The notes under the pieces: model-generated
Database searches by the model: none
What the model was told of the DNA's origin: nothing
Seen by the model: only the letters and a program-made list of their open reading frames with translations
Shown here: positions 44,880 through 56,232 of the stretch, in pieces
How the letters are laid out: each line of letters opens with the position of its first letter
How positions within the stretch are numbered: position 1 is the first letter of the stretch
DNA from: Stagonosporopsis chrysanthemi
Taxonomy: Eukaryota; Ascomycota; Dothideomycetes; Pleosporales; Didymellaceae
Direction: 5' to 3'
Assembly: GCA_022560025.1 (NCBI GenBank)
Contig: JAFISE010000030.1
Location: 124,001-188,000 of the forward strand
Length of the DNA: 64,000 bases
Program-made: the position numbers and the translations under genes

Positions 44880-45931
44880 CTACAACTTGGCCTTGATCTG
44901 CCCCTCAACCTTGACAACAGCCCGGCCGTTGGTCAAAACCGTCTTTCCGCCCTCCACGCGCACGGTGAACCTGATCTCCTCGAAGCCATTGCTGTGCTTC
45001 TCGCCAGTCCTCCACATCTCGATGATGAGCTTATCCGCAGGCTTTACGGGCGCCGCAAAACGGGCCTGGAACTCCTTCAAGTTCTCTGGCTTGCTTGAGG
45101 CGAAAGCCTGCAGGATAGCGTGCGCCGATGAGTTCCAGCTGTACAGGCCGTGGATGATGGGGCCACCGAAGCCCATCTTCTTGCCAGGCTCGGGGTCGGC
45201 GTGCAAGGGGTTGTAGTCACCGTTCAGGCGGTAGATGTGTGCGGTCTCCATAGTGGTCTGGACGGTGCGAGTTGCGTCAGGCGCGCGCTCGGGCGGTGGG
45301 TAACTAGGGACCTTGGGGCCTGGCGGAGATGTCAATGTGCAGCTCTGTGAATGTGCGCTTGACGCAAAACTTACCCTTAGGACCTCCCCAACCCCCCTGA
45401 CCAACGTAGAAGCCACTGCCAACAGCCCTGGTGTATGTCTCGCCAGTCTCGGCATCTACAAGCCGCTGCTCTGTCTCAACGACTGTGCCGGGCTTGCCCT
45501 TGTCGTAGACGCCAAGCACCTTGCTCCTGATCTCAAACTTGCGACCCTCGCTGGACACGGGGATGGGCTTGAGAAACTCAAGCTTTCGCTCGCCATCAAG
45601 CACGTGCCTGGTATCGAACTTCGGTACGCCATCGATAGGTTCAGCGTTCGAACGGGCGTAAAAGTCAATTACTTCCTGGTCCGCGTGCTTGAAGGGCAGA
45701 ACGATGGGATATGTGGGAAATGCAGCGAACTGAGGGTGCAACTCCTAGGAGAGTAATCAGCATGATCATCACTGAGAGTGAGCTACATTAGCGACATACG
45801 TAGAGGAAATGCAGCTCGTCAGGGTAGGAAGCGCCGATACTTGTTGCAAAAAGTAGCAAATCACGCTTGAGCCATGAAACCTCGAAGCTGGGGAACTCGA
45901 AGCCAACACCGGGTCCTGCCTTCTCGCTCAT
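44880..45931 (-). CDS. Peroxisomal MaoC-type (R)-enoyl-CoA hydratase
   Basis: Three exons on the minus strand (45800-45931, 45375-45744, 44880-45319; both introns 55 bp) give 313 residues. The protein has the double hot-dog layout of hydratase 2: an N-terminal fold up to about residue 165, and a C-terminal MaoC domain with the hydratase-2 motif YRLNGDYNPLHADP, where Asp202 and His207 are the catalytic pair, followed by GFGGPIIHGL. The last three residues are AKL, a functional-type PTS1, so import into peroxisomes is expected. It lacks the dehydrogenase domains of the fungal multifunctional enzyme Fox2, so it is a stand-alone hydratase. Likely role: hydration of trans-2-enoyl-CoA to (R)-3-hydroxyacyl-CoA in beta-oxidation or in handling unusual fatty acids. 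Confidence 0.93.
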
Positions 45932-46900
45932 TGTGTTTGGTAAAGTGGAAGGTTTATAGAGTTTTGATGGTTGTGGAGATGTACAACCTACGCACGCAAT
46001 GCTTGAGAAGTTTGAGGTGCGAGCGGGGCGGCAATCACGGTTCCAAGCTGGAGGAGCTCCAGCAGTTTGCCGAGGTCGACGTCGATTCACGAATTCAAAA
46101 CCGACCATACTCAGAGTAGATTAGACGGGCAAGGTACACCAATGTAGCCGAAGTCGGAACGCTCAATGGGAAACAATCGATTGGTGTAGATTGACGCAAT
46201 GCATGATGCAAGGGTGATTGACATTTTGTTCATTACCATTACCGGAAGTCCCAGTAATCATGTTTGTGTACGTCCATATGTACAGAGTGCCAGCTACCCT
46301 TTTCCAGCCCACTCATTGACATTGAAGACGATGCGGATGACTCAAATCCAAACGTGCTTGAAGTGCGGGATGAAAACATGCGTGATGCAACAACCAAACA
46401 GACCATACGCCGGCAAAAGTGAATAAGTGTTCAAACAAACACACACAATGCTCCGCAAAAGCACCCCACGCAATGCAATGAAGGCAGCCCCCAAGAAATG
46501 AAAGTCCATATCCGGCATTCTAAGCAAGATCGTGCCTGTTGGGCATACTCGATCGTGTATGCTCGCAGTTCGTAGCACGATGTCCGAATTTCGTATGTGG
46601 TATGTAGATTCCAAGTTCGATCCCACTAAAGAAATGCTCTGGTACAGCATTTGCTATCGGCCGTGCGTTCGCTGATAATGTGGTGATAAAGGCGTGGCGA
46701 AAGCCTACGTGTAAAAGGAAAAGATAGATAGGCCTTGAGCGCAGTCTGGGACCTTCGTAGACGGATTGATGTGGGTATCCAAAACAAATTCGAGTGGGAA
46801 GTTAGCGGAGCGTCCAGGCCACCGAAAGACGGTTCGTAGCATCGTAACAGCACTGCTGAAAGACTTTTGTCGGGACCAGCCTACGATTCGTGAAAATTAT
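45932..46900. other. Intergenic region
   Basis: About 970 bp lie between the hydratase start and the SCH9 stop codon. Presumably this is the hydratase promoter and the SCH9 3' UTR. No ORF is supported. Confidence 0.45.
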
Positions 46901-49900
46901 CTAGACGTCCATCTGACCATGATTGAAGATGTCGTGCTCGTTATTGCCAGGAATGACGCCGGACATCCTATCTCCGCGTCCTGCTGGTTTGTCCCAGTTG
47001 ATGTCGTCTTTGTCGTCTTCCTCCATTCGGTCGTGGTCATTGTGCGTCCTGCTGCCGAATTCTTGCTCCATAGTGCTTTCGCCAGTGAACGTGAAGCCCG
47101 CGAAGTTAGCCTGCATCGTTGGTGAGAGCGGTGTCGACGCTGGGTTGACGCCAGATGCCAATGCAGCAGCGCGTGCATTTAATGAGCCATTGCCATTGAG
47201 GGCGTTGGTGAACTCAGGATCGAAGTTGGAAACGTCGAGCTCTCCCTTGAGCTTTGGCTTGAAGGGTGGCACAACGTTCTTCTTCGACAAGGCGTCCCAG
47301 TCGATGTCGGCAAAGAATGGGTGCTCTTTAAGTTCTAGAGCGTCACGAGTGGCCCCGAGCCTGTGCTTAGGATTCCTGTTCAAGAGACCTTTGACAAAAT
47401 TGCGGCCTTCGGTACTCAAGGCGTCCCTGGGGAATCTAACCTTTCCAAAGGCGATGTTCTTGTACATCTGCTGAGTGTCTTCCGCGTAGAAAGGACTCCA
47501 GCCACAGCACATCTCAAACACTAGCACACCAAGAGACCAGAAATCGACCATCTTGGTGTATCCGTGCTCGTCCAACAGTACCTCAGGCGCCAGGTATTCA
47601 GTAGTACCGCAGAATGTATTTGTGGTAGCATTCTCGGTAAGGTTAGCCTTGGAGAGTCCGAAGTCGCAAAGCGCGATGTGGCCATTGGCATCGAGAAGAA
47701 TGTTCTCTGGCTTCAGATCACGGTAGACGATGTTGTGGTCGTGCAGATGCTGCAGAGCCAGGATCAGTTCTGCGATGTAGAATTTCGCACGAGCCTCCTG
47801 GAAACGTCCCTCTCTCTGAAGATGCCAGAAAAGTTCACCTCCAGACATGTAGTCGGTGACCAGGTACAGATCAGATGGCGTCTGGAAAGAAAACTTCAAG
47901 CCGACGATGAATGAGGAATCTGCCATAGCAGTCCTGACAAGGATGTTGCGTTCTCCCAGAGTGTGTGCCACCTCCTTCTTCTGAACAATAACCTTCTTGG
48001 ACAGAACCTTCATCGCGTAGATGCGCTTGGTATCACGCTTGCGCACCTGGAAAACCTGACCGAAAGTGCCTTTGCCAATGAGCTTCAAGATTTCGAAGTC
48101 TTCGGGACCATACGATCTCTTCTCGATCCTGTGGAAGTCGAGCTTCAGATGAATCTCGCCAGTCACCTTGGCACTCTCGCCCTCACGGGGCTCCAGAGCA
48201 AACCAACCATCATACGGCTGGTCGTACTCGATCAAGTTGGGGCAAAATCGTACGTGACCAAGGAAGGCCTCGCCGTTGGCTCGGTCATAGACGGAGATGT
48301 CGACCTCGGCGTGGTCGCCAACAACGTCGCTACGGTAGATTAGCGGATGTATTGATGCATGATTGATGGAAAACGTACAACTCAGCCTCGTGCTCCCAGG
48401 TAGGGTTGGTGGTCTCCTCTAGTACGTCGTCTCGGGCATCAGAGCTGTGGCCGCTGTTGCTGCTCTGACGGCTCTTCATCGGGATGGCCATCGGTCTCTG
48501 CATTTCGCTTTCGGTCCTCCTCATCTGCATGGGGGCGTGACGACCCTTGGTGTCCTCATGTTTTGGCCCGTCGGAAATGTACTCTGCCCATTGAAACTGA
48601 ATAACACAGTAGGGGTCAGTGCTTCGCCTCAGGTCCCGACCCTCTGTGATGGTGACTGCGAGCTTGCCCTTGGGCGGTCCAACGACAGCTGCTTCCTTGT
48701 CTGACTTGTTTGATCCTTTTGATTCTCTCGAGTTGCTCGACGCAAGGGAGGTACGTGACAGGCTTGATGTCGGCGGCTTGCCTTCTTGTGAGCGTGTGCG
48801 GGGAGTCTGAGGAGGGGTAGCCTGATTCTGCAGCGACGGAAAGTCGCCTTCTGTTAGCTTCTCTGTTTCACCATTCAACTGCGAAGCAGAGGGGGTTCTA
48901 GAAGAAGCACTTGGAGCGGGGCTCGGCAGCATGTGTTGGCGAGGGGTGACTTTTTCCATGTCTTCCTTCTCTTTGGCTCCCAATGCAGCGGCGTTTGAAG
49001 AAGCAGGTGCGGGGTTGGAGGATTTTGACAGCGAGGATTTGCTCTGGGGCAGTAAGGAATCACGAACCTGGCCAAAGTAGCTGTGCAGAATACCCGGCAG
49101 TCGCTTGTCGGTGGGATCGGGGCGCGGTGTTGAGGCACCAGGTGGAGTCGAGCTGGTGGAGCCGATCTGATCGTGGCCGTCGTCATCGTGGGCCGCTGCT
49201 CTGTGCGGCGTTAGTAAGGCGTTGTGGGCCGGCATTATTGCTGCAGTGCGGGCGGGCACTCGGGCAGGCGTGCAGCGACAGGCGAGAGGGCGTGGAAAAT
49301 GAGGGCGCTGTTCAGCAAGAAGTGTGCAGTGCAGTGCAGCGGCAAAAGGCTGACCGAGGGCGTGGGCTATGTAACGTCGAGATCGGCATCCAGCAGCTGC
49401 GCTACCGGCTGCCACTGCCACTCAGACTCGATGCTGAGCTAAGCGGAAGCCGCTTCCGCCGGAGTTGCGAGCTCTGCACACCCTCATCACTGCGCGGCGA
49501 AACGCAGCAAAAAAAAGGAAAAGAACAGCGGAGCAGCTTACCTCTGATTGCCCATGGCCTGCCGCAGCAGGTCGGCTGCGGCCGAGGGAGCGCCACTAGT
49601 AGACGAGGTCATCTTGCCAAACTTGGGCGGCGGGCGGGTGGCAGGCTTCTTGGTGGTGGGTGCAGACTTCTCGTTGTTGCTGGCGTTGAGGGCGGACAAG
49701 GTGGGCACTGCACTCGAGGACTTTGTGGACAGGTGACGGCGGGGTCGCGAGGCTTTGGTGGGAGAGATCTCAGAAGCGCGGGATACTAGTCCGGGTCGAG
49801 CTGGACGAGCATCGACGGCGGCAGCACTGGACTGAATGGTGGTGGTAGGCGCCTGGAGACTGGTTCGCGATGTGCTGGCGGTGGATGCTGTGCTGGCAGT

Positions 49901-49963
49901 ACGTACACTCGAGGTCGCGGGGGACGAGGTGACCAGGGCCATGTGTTGCGGGCGTGAAGTCAT
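46901..49963 (-). CDS. SCH9: AGC protein kinase Sch9 (C2 domain plus kinase)
   Basis: Sch9 is the TORC1-controlled kinase for growth, stress and lifespan, functionally like S6 kinase. Three exons on the minus strand (49542-49963, 48379-49200, 46901-48329) encode 890 residues; the first intron is unusually long (341 bp), the second 49 bp. Residues 1-315 are Ser/Thr/Pro-rich and disordered. A C2 domain follows (about 320-480; KGKLAVTITEGRDLR, DPYCVIQFQ, GWFALEPREG). The kinase domain is at about 493-755: GKGTFGQV loop, Lys522 in YAMKV, YRDLKPEN, CDFGLSKA, and the PDK1-site Thr in TNTFCGTTEYLAPE (about 653). The C-tail has a turn motif (STPLSPT, 813-819) and a hydrophobic motif FAGFTF (824-829), whose Thr is the expected TORC1-type site. 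An acidic tail ends the protein. The combination of C2 and AGC kinase is diagnostic. Confidence 0.95.
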
Positions 49964-51536
49964 ATGTAATGGATAATCAATGGGACCCGGCTCGCTGCGC
50001 TAGGACAGCGTTAGCCGCTGCAACGAAATGAGAAAACTCTGCTAAGGCTTCTATCGGGCCTGCACGAGCGTCGCGCGAAACGGACCACCCGAGTTCTTCC
50101 AGGGCTCAGGGCTCAGGGCTCAGCGCGGCGGCGGCGGCGGCGGTGAACAGCGCGGTACTTGACGACTGGAACTCGGTAACGTGGGCCAGCAACAAGCGAC
50201 ACCAGAAACCTAGCAGGGCTCGAAACTAGCACAGCCAACAGCTAACTGGATGCGTAGGGCGGAAACTCGGGGGGCGTTGGGAATTACACACCACGGCAAC
50301 CAGGCGCTGCGAGCTTGTATAATAATATCATCTGCGGCCTGCACAGTGAGTGGCAGGGCCGGCTGTGCGACCTGCTTGCACGCTGAGTTTGCGCTGATAT
50401 GACCAGGCTGATAGCCAGACGCCGCGGTCAGAGGGCGAGATAGGCAAGTGCGGTGCCGCTCACTCACTCAACACAAAGTCATGACTGTGACCTCGACGAC
50501 GCGAGCCGGGCAGCTGCAACTGCGCATCTCGCGCGACCAGCACGCAAGCGGCAGCGACCCTGGCCGCCGGGATGGACTGTCTAGCGACCATTTCACCGCC
50601 CCGACTCTACTGTCCACATACGGTGTATCGTATGAACTGTCATCTGGCGACACCACTCGCTCTGCGCTCTGCGCTCTGCGCTGCGCAGTCTGTGCTCAGC
50701 GACAGCAACCGGCCGGCAGGTACAGCAGGGTCGTTGTGCTTGACGTGCTGCCACCCAAAGACATCGACCAAAGACGCTCCCTCGCGCCAAGGCGATGCAG
50801 CACGATGACGAAAAAGTGGGCAGGAGCCGGCGTCGTGGATCGGCGAGCGAGACGACCCTGGCTTCGCGCCAATCGCCGTGTGAACTGCTCGGCGCTGCGA
50901 CTCCACCCAGCCGTATCAGGCCTTGAACCAAGTGGGAACGGACAACCTCACGAGTGGTGAAGCACCAAGTGGAATGAAGTGGTATCCACGCTTGTTGTCC
51001 AATCTCGCAGCGCCTCTTGCGGGAGCTGTTGTTACAGGAAAAGACGCAATGATCCACATGGTTATGCACATTGATGGCGGGCTGCATGTGCCACGGCGAT
51101 GCGGCACCGGGGACCCTGAGCTGATAACAGCCGCAGGCGCAGGGCGGAATCGTGCAGGGCCGACGCTGGGAGCAGATGCGCGCGAGGGACTTTCATGTGA
51201 TGTTTTGCTTCGTGCCAACTGATGTGCCTAGGCGTGCTGCCCTGGGGAATGGACGTGATCTCAAACGGAACCCTGAACAAGTGACCAGCAACATACACCC
51301 AACATAGAGGCCTACAGCCAGATGCACATGCCCATGGCCCCTGGACGTGTCACAGCTAGCATGAATGACATCGACGACGAAGAATTGCAGGGCTGATTGC
51401 TGATTGGTCGCCGGCCGGAGGGGGGCAACATTGTTCCTGCCTGCCATGCGCGCCTTCTTTGTATACATAAAAGTCAAAGCTCCTCGCGGCGGCGCGCCGC
51501 ATTTCAAGACAACCAAATCCTGCGCAAACGCACACC
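49964..51536. other. Divergent intergenic region (SCH9 / NC2-beta)
   Basis: 1.57 kb carry the 5' flanks of both genes. It includes a tandem GGGCTCA repeat (three copies, about 50102-50122) and a CGG-type run (about 50126-50143). Overlapping ORFs at 50448-51298 on both strands have no motif and are treated as chance. Confidence 0.5.
50101..50143. repeat. Short GGGCTCA and CGG tandem repeats
   Basis: Three copies of GGGCTCA are followed directly by about six CGG/GGC trinucleotides. They lie in the 5' flank of SCH9, about 140-180 bp upstream of its start codon. Confidence 0.75.
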
Positions 51537-52064
51537 ATGTCTGATCGCGAGTTCAGCGGCAACGACGACCTGTCGTTGCCAAAGGGTATGTTTGATTCAA
51601 TCGCAGAACTCTCCCGGGCAACTGACGCGTCTAGCGACCGTGCAGAAGATTGTACAAGACATCCTGGCGACAGAACCCGGCATGACCTTTGCGAAGGACT
51701 CGCGAGACCTGCTCATAGAATGCTGCGTCGAGTTTATCACGTTGATCTCCTCCGAAGCCAATGAGATTGCCGAAAAGGATGCAAAGAAGACAATAGCCTG
51801 CGAGCACGTCAAGGCAGCATTGGAAGAGCTGGACTTTGGCGAGTACGTGCCTGCGATTCTGGACGTCGCGCAAGACTACAAGAAGCAGCAGCAGGTATGT
51901 GGCACCCATTCCGCCTGCTTCCAAACTTCACTGACCTGCAGCAGAACCGCGAGAAGAAGCAGACCAAGATCGAGCAGAGCGGCATGACTGAGGAGGAGCT
52001 CATTCGCGCGCAGGAAGAGCTGTTCCGTTCAGCCACTGACAAGTTCAACTCGGCGCCGTCGTAG
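51537..52064 (+). CDS. Negative cofactor 2 beta subunit (Dr1/Ncb2)
   Basis: NC2-beta pairs with NC2-alpha through histone folds, binds TBP on DNA and represses or redistributes RNA polymerase II initiation. Three exons (51537-51585, 51635-51894, 51942-52064) encode 143 residues; the introns are 49 and 47 bp. The histone fold covers residues about 12-90: LSLPKATVQKIVQDIL, then MTFAKDSRDLLIECCVEFI and ANEIAEKDAKKTIACEHVKAALEELDF. A basic/Gln-rich region with KKQQQ and EKKQTK follows, then an acidic helix (MTEEELIRAQEELF). The start MSDREFSGNDDLSLPK is standard for the fungal family. The second intron ends in a CAGCAG (NAGNAG) acceptor, so forms with and without one Gln are possible. Confidence 0.95.
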
Positions 52065-52501
52065 AGCAAGGCACCTTCACGAGTAACACGACATAAGCTG
52101 CGAGGCGTTGAGGGCGTTGACCACACAGGTCTCTGGACGGCGTTTGGGACATAGATCGGGCACATTCAAGGGCATTCGGTTCGGCATTTGCAGGCCGTGA
52201 CTCTTCAAAACGCTGCATGGGAGTCAGCGTAATACCACACGGCACAAGCCTCTACAGACGGCATTGCGCGTTTGTAGTTACACTCGAACATCTTTCATTG
52301 TGACAAACGAATGCTCAAGTGAATACACACGCCAATGTGCAGAGCAGGCCTACTTGCAAGGCCGCGGCGGGGGCTGTGACGTTGGCCCGACCCCACGAAC
52401 ACCGAACCCACACCTTCTGCCTATCACCTGCACAACGCACGCCCGCAGTCTTCCCTGCGTCTGACAATACCACAACTGCAGATATCGGAGATACCGCAAC
52501 C
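52065..52501. other. Intergenic region between NC2-beta and DID2
   Basis: 437 bp, with the DID2 promoter and leader. No gene is seen. Confidence 0.4.
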
Positions 52502-53262
52502 ATGTCCGGCCTCGAAAATGCCCTGTTCAACCTCAAGGTCCGCCGCGCATCTGCCCGTCGCACACGATGCTAACCCTGATAGTTCACGGCCAAGTCGCTG
52601 AACCGCCAGTCGCTCAAGGCAGGAAAGGAGGAGGCGCAGGAGAAGGCAAAGTTAGAGAAGGTGTGCAATCTCTGAGGATGTGTACAAGGACTCCGACTAA
52701 TCATCACTTAACGCAGGCCATGAAGCAAGGCCACAATGACATTGCCCGCATCTACGCCCAGAATGCCGTACGCAAGCAGAACGAGAAGCTTAACCTTCTG
52801 CAACTAGCCTCACGAGTCGATGCCGTCGCCGGTCGCGTCCAAACCGCCGTCACTATGCGACAAATCACCGGCAACATGATGAAGGTCAACCGCAGCTTGG
52901 ACGTAGCCATGAAGTCGATGAGTCCTGAAAGAGTGCGCTACCCTCTGCAGATGACATATCTACCTGTCAGTATCCAACGATTAAGACCACTGACAAAGCC
53001 ACAGATCGCCGCCGTCATGGTCGATTTCGAGAAACAGTTCGAGAACGTCGACTCCGCCACTGAGCTCTACCAGGATGTTACCTCCTCCGCCACCGCCGTC
53101 GGCACACCGCAGGAAGACGTTGACCGCATGATGGCACAAGCTGCAGACAAGGCCGGTGTGGAGCTGCAGTCTGACCTCCAGGAGGCACCCAAGACAAAGG
53201 TCGGCCCCACAGAGCAAGAGGAGGATGCCTTTACCGAAAGACTCCGTGCGCTCAGGAATTAG
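52502..53262 (+). CDS. DID2: ESCRT-III-associated protein Did2/Vps46 (CHMP1)
   Basis: Did2 binds ESCRT-III on endosomes and recruits Vps4 for disassembly during multivesicular-body sorting. Four exons (52502-52537, 52583-52660, 52717-52932, 53005-53262) encode 195 residues. Family features are the N-terminal basic helix (NLKFTAKSLNRQSLKAGKEE), NAVRKQNEKLNLLQLASRVD, then KSMSPERIAAVMVDFEKQFENVD, and the C-terminal MIM1 motif FTERLRALRN that binds the Vps4 MIT domain. The introns are 45, 56 and 72 bp. The third intron (52933-53004) is a multiple of three and has no in-frame stop; I remove it because the joined sequence matches the family and because both splice motifs and a CTGAC branch are present. 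Confidence 0.94.
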
Positions 53263-53949
53263 TGCTGTGAGAATCTGAGGCGCGTTTCTATTCCATGGTA
53301 TATCGGCGCATTTTGGAGTTTGGGGGCGGGAGATATTCACCTTTGAAGACTTTGATAAACGAGGCGAACAGACAATAACATGTTTTATCATCAGCGCACT
53401 GATATCTCAAAGTAACGTGGGTTGGTATGTGTCCCTGCTTAAAGGTACAGTCAAGCATCAATGCCGGTGCGATGAGCAGTGGTGAAAATTGGTATCGCGT
53501 TTCCTGGTGAACAATCCGCAGAGTAAGCTGCGGGTATGACCCGGCAGCTCCTCTCGAGACCTTTGGACTGCTTCACAGTACATGCAACCCTCTACGATAA
53601 CACTCACACTGCACCAGTTCTCCATCCGGACTGTTGCAGAAAGTACCACTGCCTTGAACCGGATGTTTACGTCCAAGGCAGAGCCCCACTTTATAAAGCG
53701 GTCTCCATAGCCGCGCTACATCGAGAGTACTCATCAACAGCACACTTCAGGTTCTCCAAAGACTTGTCTTGAGAGGAACTCTCTTTGGTGAATGCACGCT
53801 CAGCAGGAATCACGACAGCAGCCGCAAAGATGCCGTCTCGGCACTCTGAGCAAGTCAAGGAGCATCTTCGCACGCTACTTCATTGCTTGTGTGATACTAC
53901 AACTGGTGAATATGTACAGTTTACGTTGCAGATCAAACGGTCGAGCAAC
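53263..53949. other. Convergent intergenic region (DID2 / pectate lyase)
   Basis: 687 bp between two stop codons. No gene is supported; the ORFs at 53458-53873 are short and motif-free. Confidence 0.45.
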
Positions 53950-55129
53950 CTAAAATGCGAGCTTCTGTCCCGCATTCGCCACTACCGACGCCTTCACGTT
54001 CGCCGACCCAAGAAGCGTGTACGGGTAGGTGAACGAGCTGGCACTGAGCGTGCCCTGGGGCGCAGTGTTGGCGCTCTGTCCACCGAAAATGGTGTCAATA
54101 ACCACCGCGGACCCGTCACTTGAGCTGCTCTCCGTGTACACCATCTTCTTGCCGCTGTTCTCGAACACCGTGCTCTGGATCAGGGCCTGAGCACCCATGC
54201 GTGTGTTCACGCCCGTATCTTGCTCATTGTAGTAGTTGTTAAAGATGTGAGCGGTGCCGAAGCGCAGCAAGGGGCCGCGGGATGCTACCTTGTAGAAGTG
54301 GTTGTTTGCGTAAGTGACGCGCAGGTGGCCGGTGTCTTCAGCGGCATTCTTGTCGGAGTGGCCCACAAGGGTGCCCTTGGACTGAGTAACATTAGTAAGT
54401 GTTCCTTACGGTTATCCGTAAACAACTTGGAATAGGTGGAGACCTACGTGGTTGTGCAAGTAGGTGTGCGAGATTGTGACGAAGTCGGCTGCGTGTGACA
54501 GATCTACAAGTCCATCGTAGGTGTCTTTGCCGACGCTCTCATCGCCAGACAAATCGCAATGGTCGACCCAGACATTGGTCGATAGGTTGATGGTGATGGC
54601 GTCGCCGTAGGTTGCAAGAACCTTAGAGATCTTCATGTTCCTGATAATGACATTCTTCTGACCGAGGACTGTAAGACCGATACCGGTGAGAGCTGGGTGG
54701 TGTTAGTTTACGACTGTAAGATGAGGTGCCAAAAAGGAAGCGGGTTTGGACATACAGCTTCCAGCCTTGCCAACAATCGTCTTGTCACTTCCAACAGACA
54801 CCTTAGCAGCACCACTGATGGCGCCGGAGACAACAATAACACCAGGCCCCGAAGCTGCTGCTGCTGCCGACAGCTGAGGCAATGTGCTCACGGTAGTAGT
54901 GGCACCGCCAGCACCACCCTTTGTACTAATCGACATGTCAGCGTTGGGCCTCTTCGACATCGTGATGGTATGCATACCCGCCGTTCTGTGTGGCAAAGCC
55001 AATGTTTGCAGCATCTGTGATGCTTGCTCTTTTCGCCAGGACCTTTGCGGCGCCCTCCTCAATAGTAGGAGTTGGTGCTGCTGAGGCTAGAGCAGATGCA
55101 AGAAGGACGAGAGTGGTAGAAAGCTTCAT
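53950..55129 (-). CDS. Secreted pectate lyase, polysaccharide lyase family 1
   Basis: Pectate lyase cleaves de-esterified pectin by beta-elimination outside the cell, using Ca2+. Four exons on the minus strand (54978-55129, 54756-54925, 54448-54692, 53950-54381; introns 52, 63 and 66 bp) encode 332 residues. Residues 1-18 (MKLSTTLVLLASALASAA) are the signal peptide, followed by a propeptide-like stretch with a KR site (VLAKRAS). The parallel beta-helix carries the family markers VWVDHCDLS with DTYDGLVDLSHAADFVTIS (Ca2+ ligand region), and then RGPLLRFG, which contains the catalytic Arg pattern R-x-P-x-x-R. FNNYY and NTRMGAQ follow. The family and signal peptide support a plant-cell-wall-degrading role, so the fungus likely lives on plants or plant debris. 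Confidence 0.95.
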
Positions 55130-56232
55130 TGTGGACTAATTACACCAAGACTTGATGGCTGGAGTAAACTACTTCATCCGACGGAAACATGGTCGTTTTG
55201 TATTCGCTGTCGGCGTTTGACTCGCTGCAGAGCGGACACAGGTTGTTGCACGCTTTGGCAATACATTTCGCTCACATTGATGGCGTCTTGCTTCAGGACT
55301 CCGTTAGGTGGAAGCGCGACACTGATCGCCATGAAGAGCACATTATATTTGATTGAATTGTCTTGTCAAGCTATCGTTTGACGGAAAACTGGCTGTATCC
55401 AGGAATTGTTTCAGACTTGATTTGATGCTCTGTTCTTGGCAGGTTGGAGATATATGGCCGTAGTCGGAGAATTATCCCGTTGGAGGAAGATTTGGACATG
55501 GCTACCCCGGATTTTTGTTTGGAAACATGTTGCAGAGCCAAGACCGAAGAACATAGTCGGTGCCAATCTAGTGACTGAGACAAATGAAAGCAAAGTAAAG
55601 TGCGAGTCAATGTGATCCAAGGACCAACTTGGCTATACAACGCCCCGCTGCCCAGCAAACGTTGCATGTTAGCCACGACAGGTCCGGACTCCTTAATATT
55701 CGATGTACTACGTTCCGCCAATATAGGTAATGTAGTTTTACTAGCGTGAATGAGACGAAGCTGTTCGGGCCTCCTTGCACCATGTAAACGTTCGAAGAGC
55801 ATATAGGAGAGCGCTCAATGTCCCGTGCGTTGAGATGTGTCCGAGCCGCATACATCCATAGTATCATGCAAAGGGGCCAATTTGTACGTGATTTCTGGAC
55901 CTGGATCGACTGGTCGCAGAAAGCAGGCTGTGTTTCCAGCCTCCACGTATCATAACGTCGTCCTCTGCTTGCATTCTTCGGGCGCCACGCTAGATAATGG
56001 CTGCCGTTCCGTACAAGAAGCTAGGAGGCTAAGTCAATGCTTTTTATTTTTTCTGCAGTCCAAATTCTTGACGATTAGGACGACGCATTAGATGATGGAC
56101 GAACAGGCATAAGCGCAGAAGCCGCGTCTGATGAACACAATGGCACATGATGTTGTGTGCTCTAAACGCCGCGCTATGCTGTGTATGAAAGGTTGTGCCA
56201 GAATCGAAAGTAACGTCCTCGTAAAATATCCC
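55130..56232. other. Intergenic region, nothing recognised
   Basis: 1.1 kb: the 5' flank of the pectate lyase gene and the 3' flank of BUD13. A possible TATATTTG-like box lies near 55344 (minus strand AATATAATG). Short ORFs only. Confidence 0.4.

Noticed and set aside
48330..49421. Separate gene starting MAVAAGSAAAG on the minus strand
   Set aside because: It is SCH9 exon 2 read back into its long first intron; the kinase and C2 domains continue across the next splice junction.
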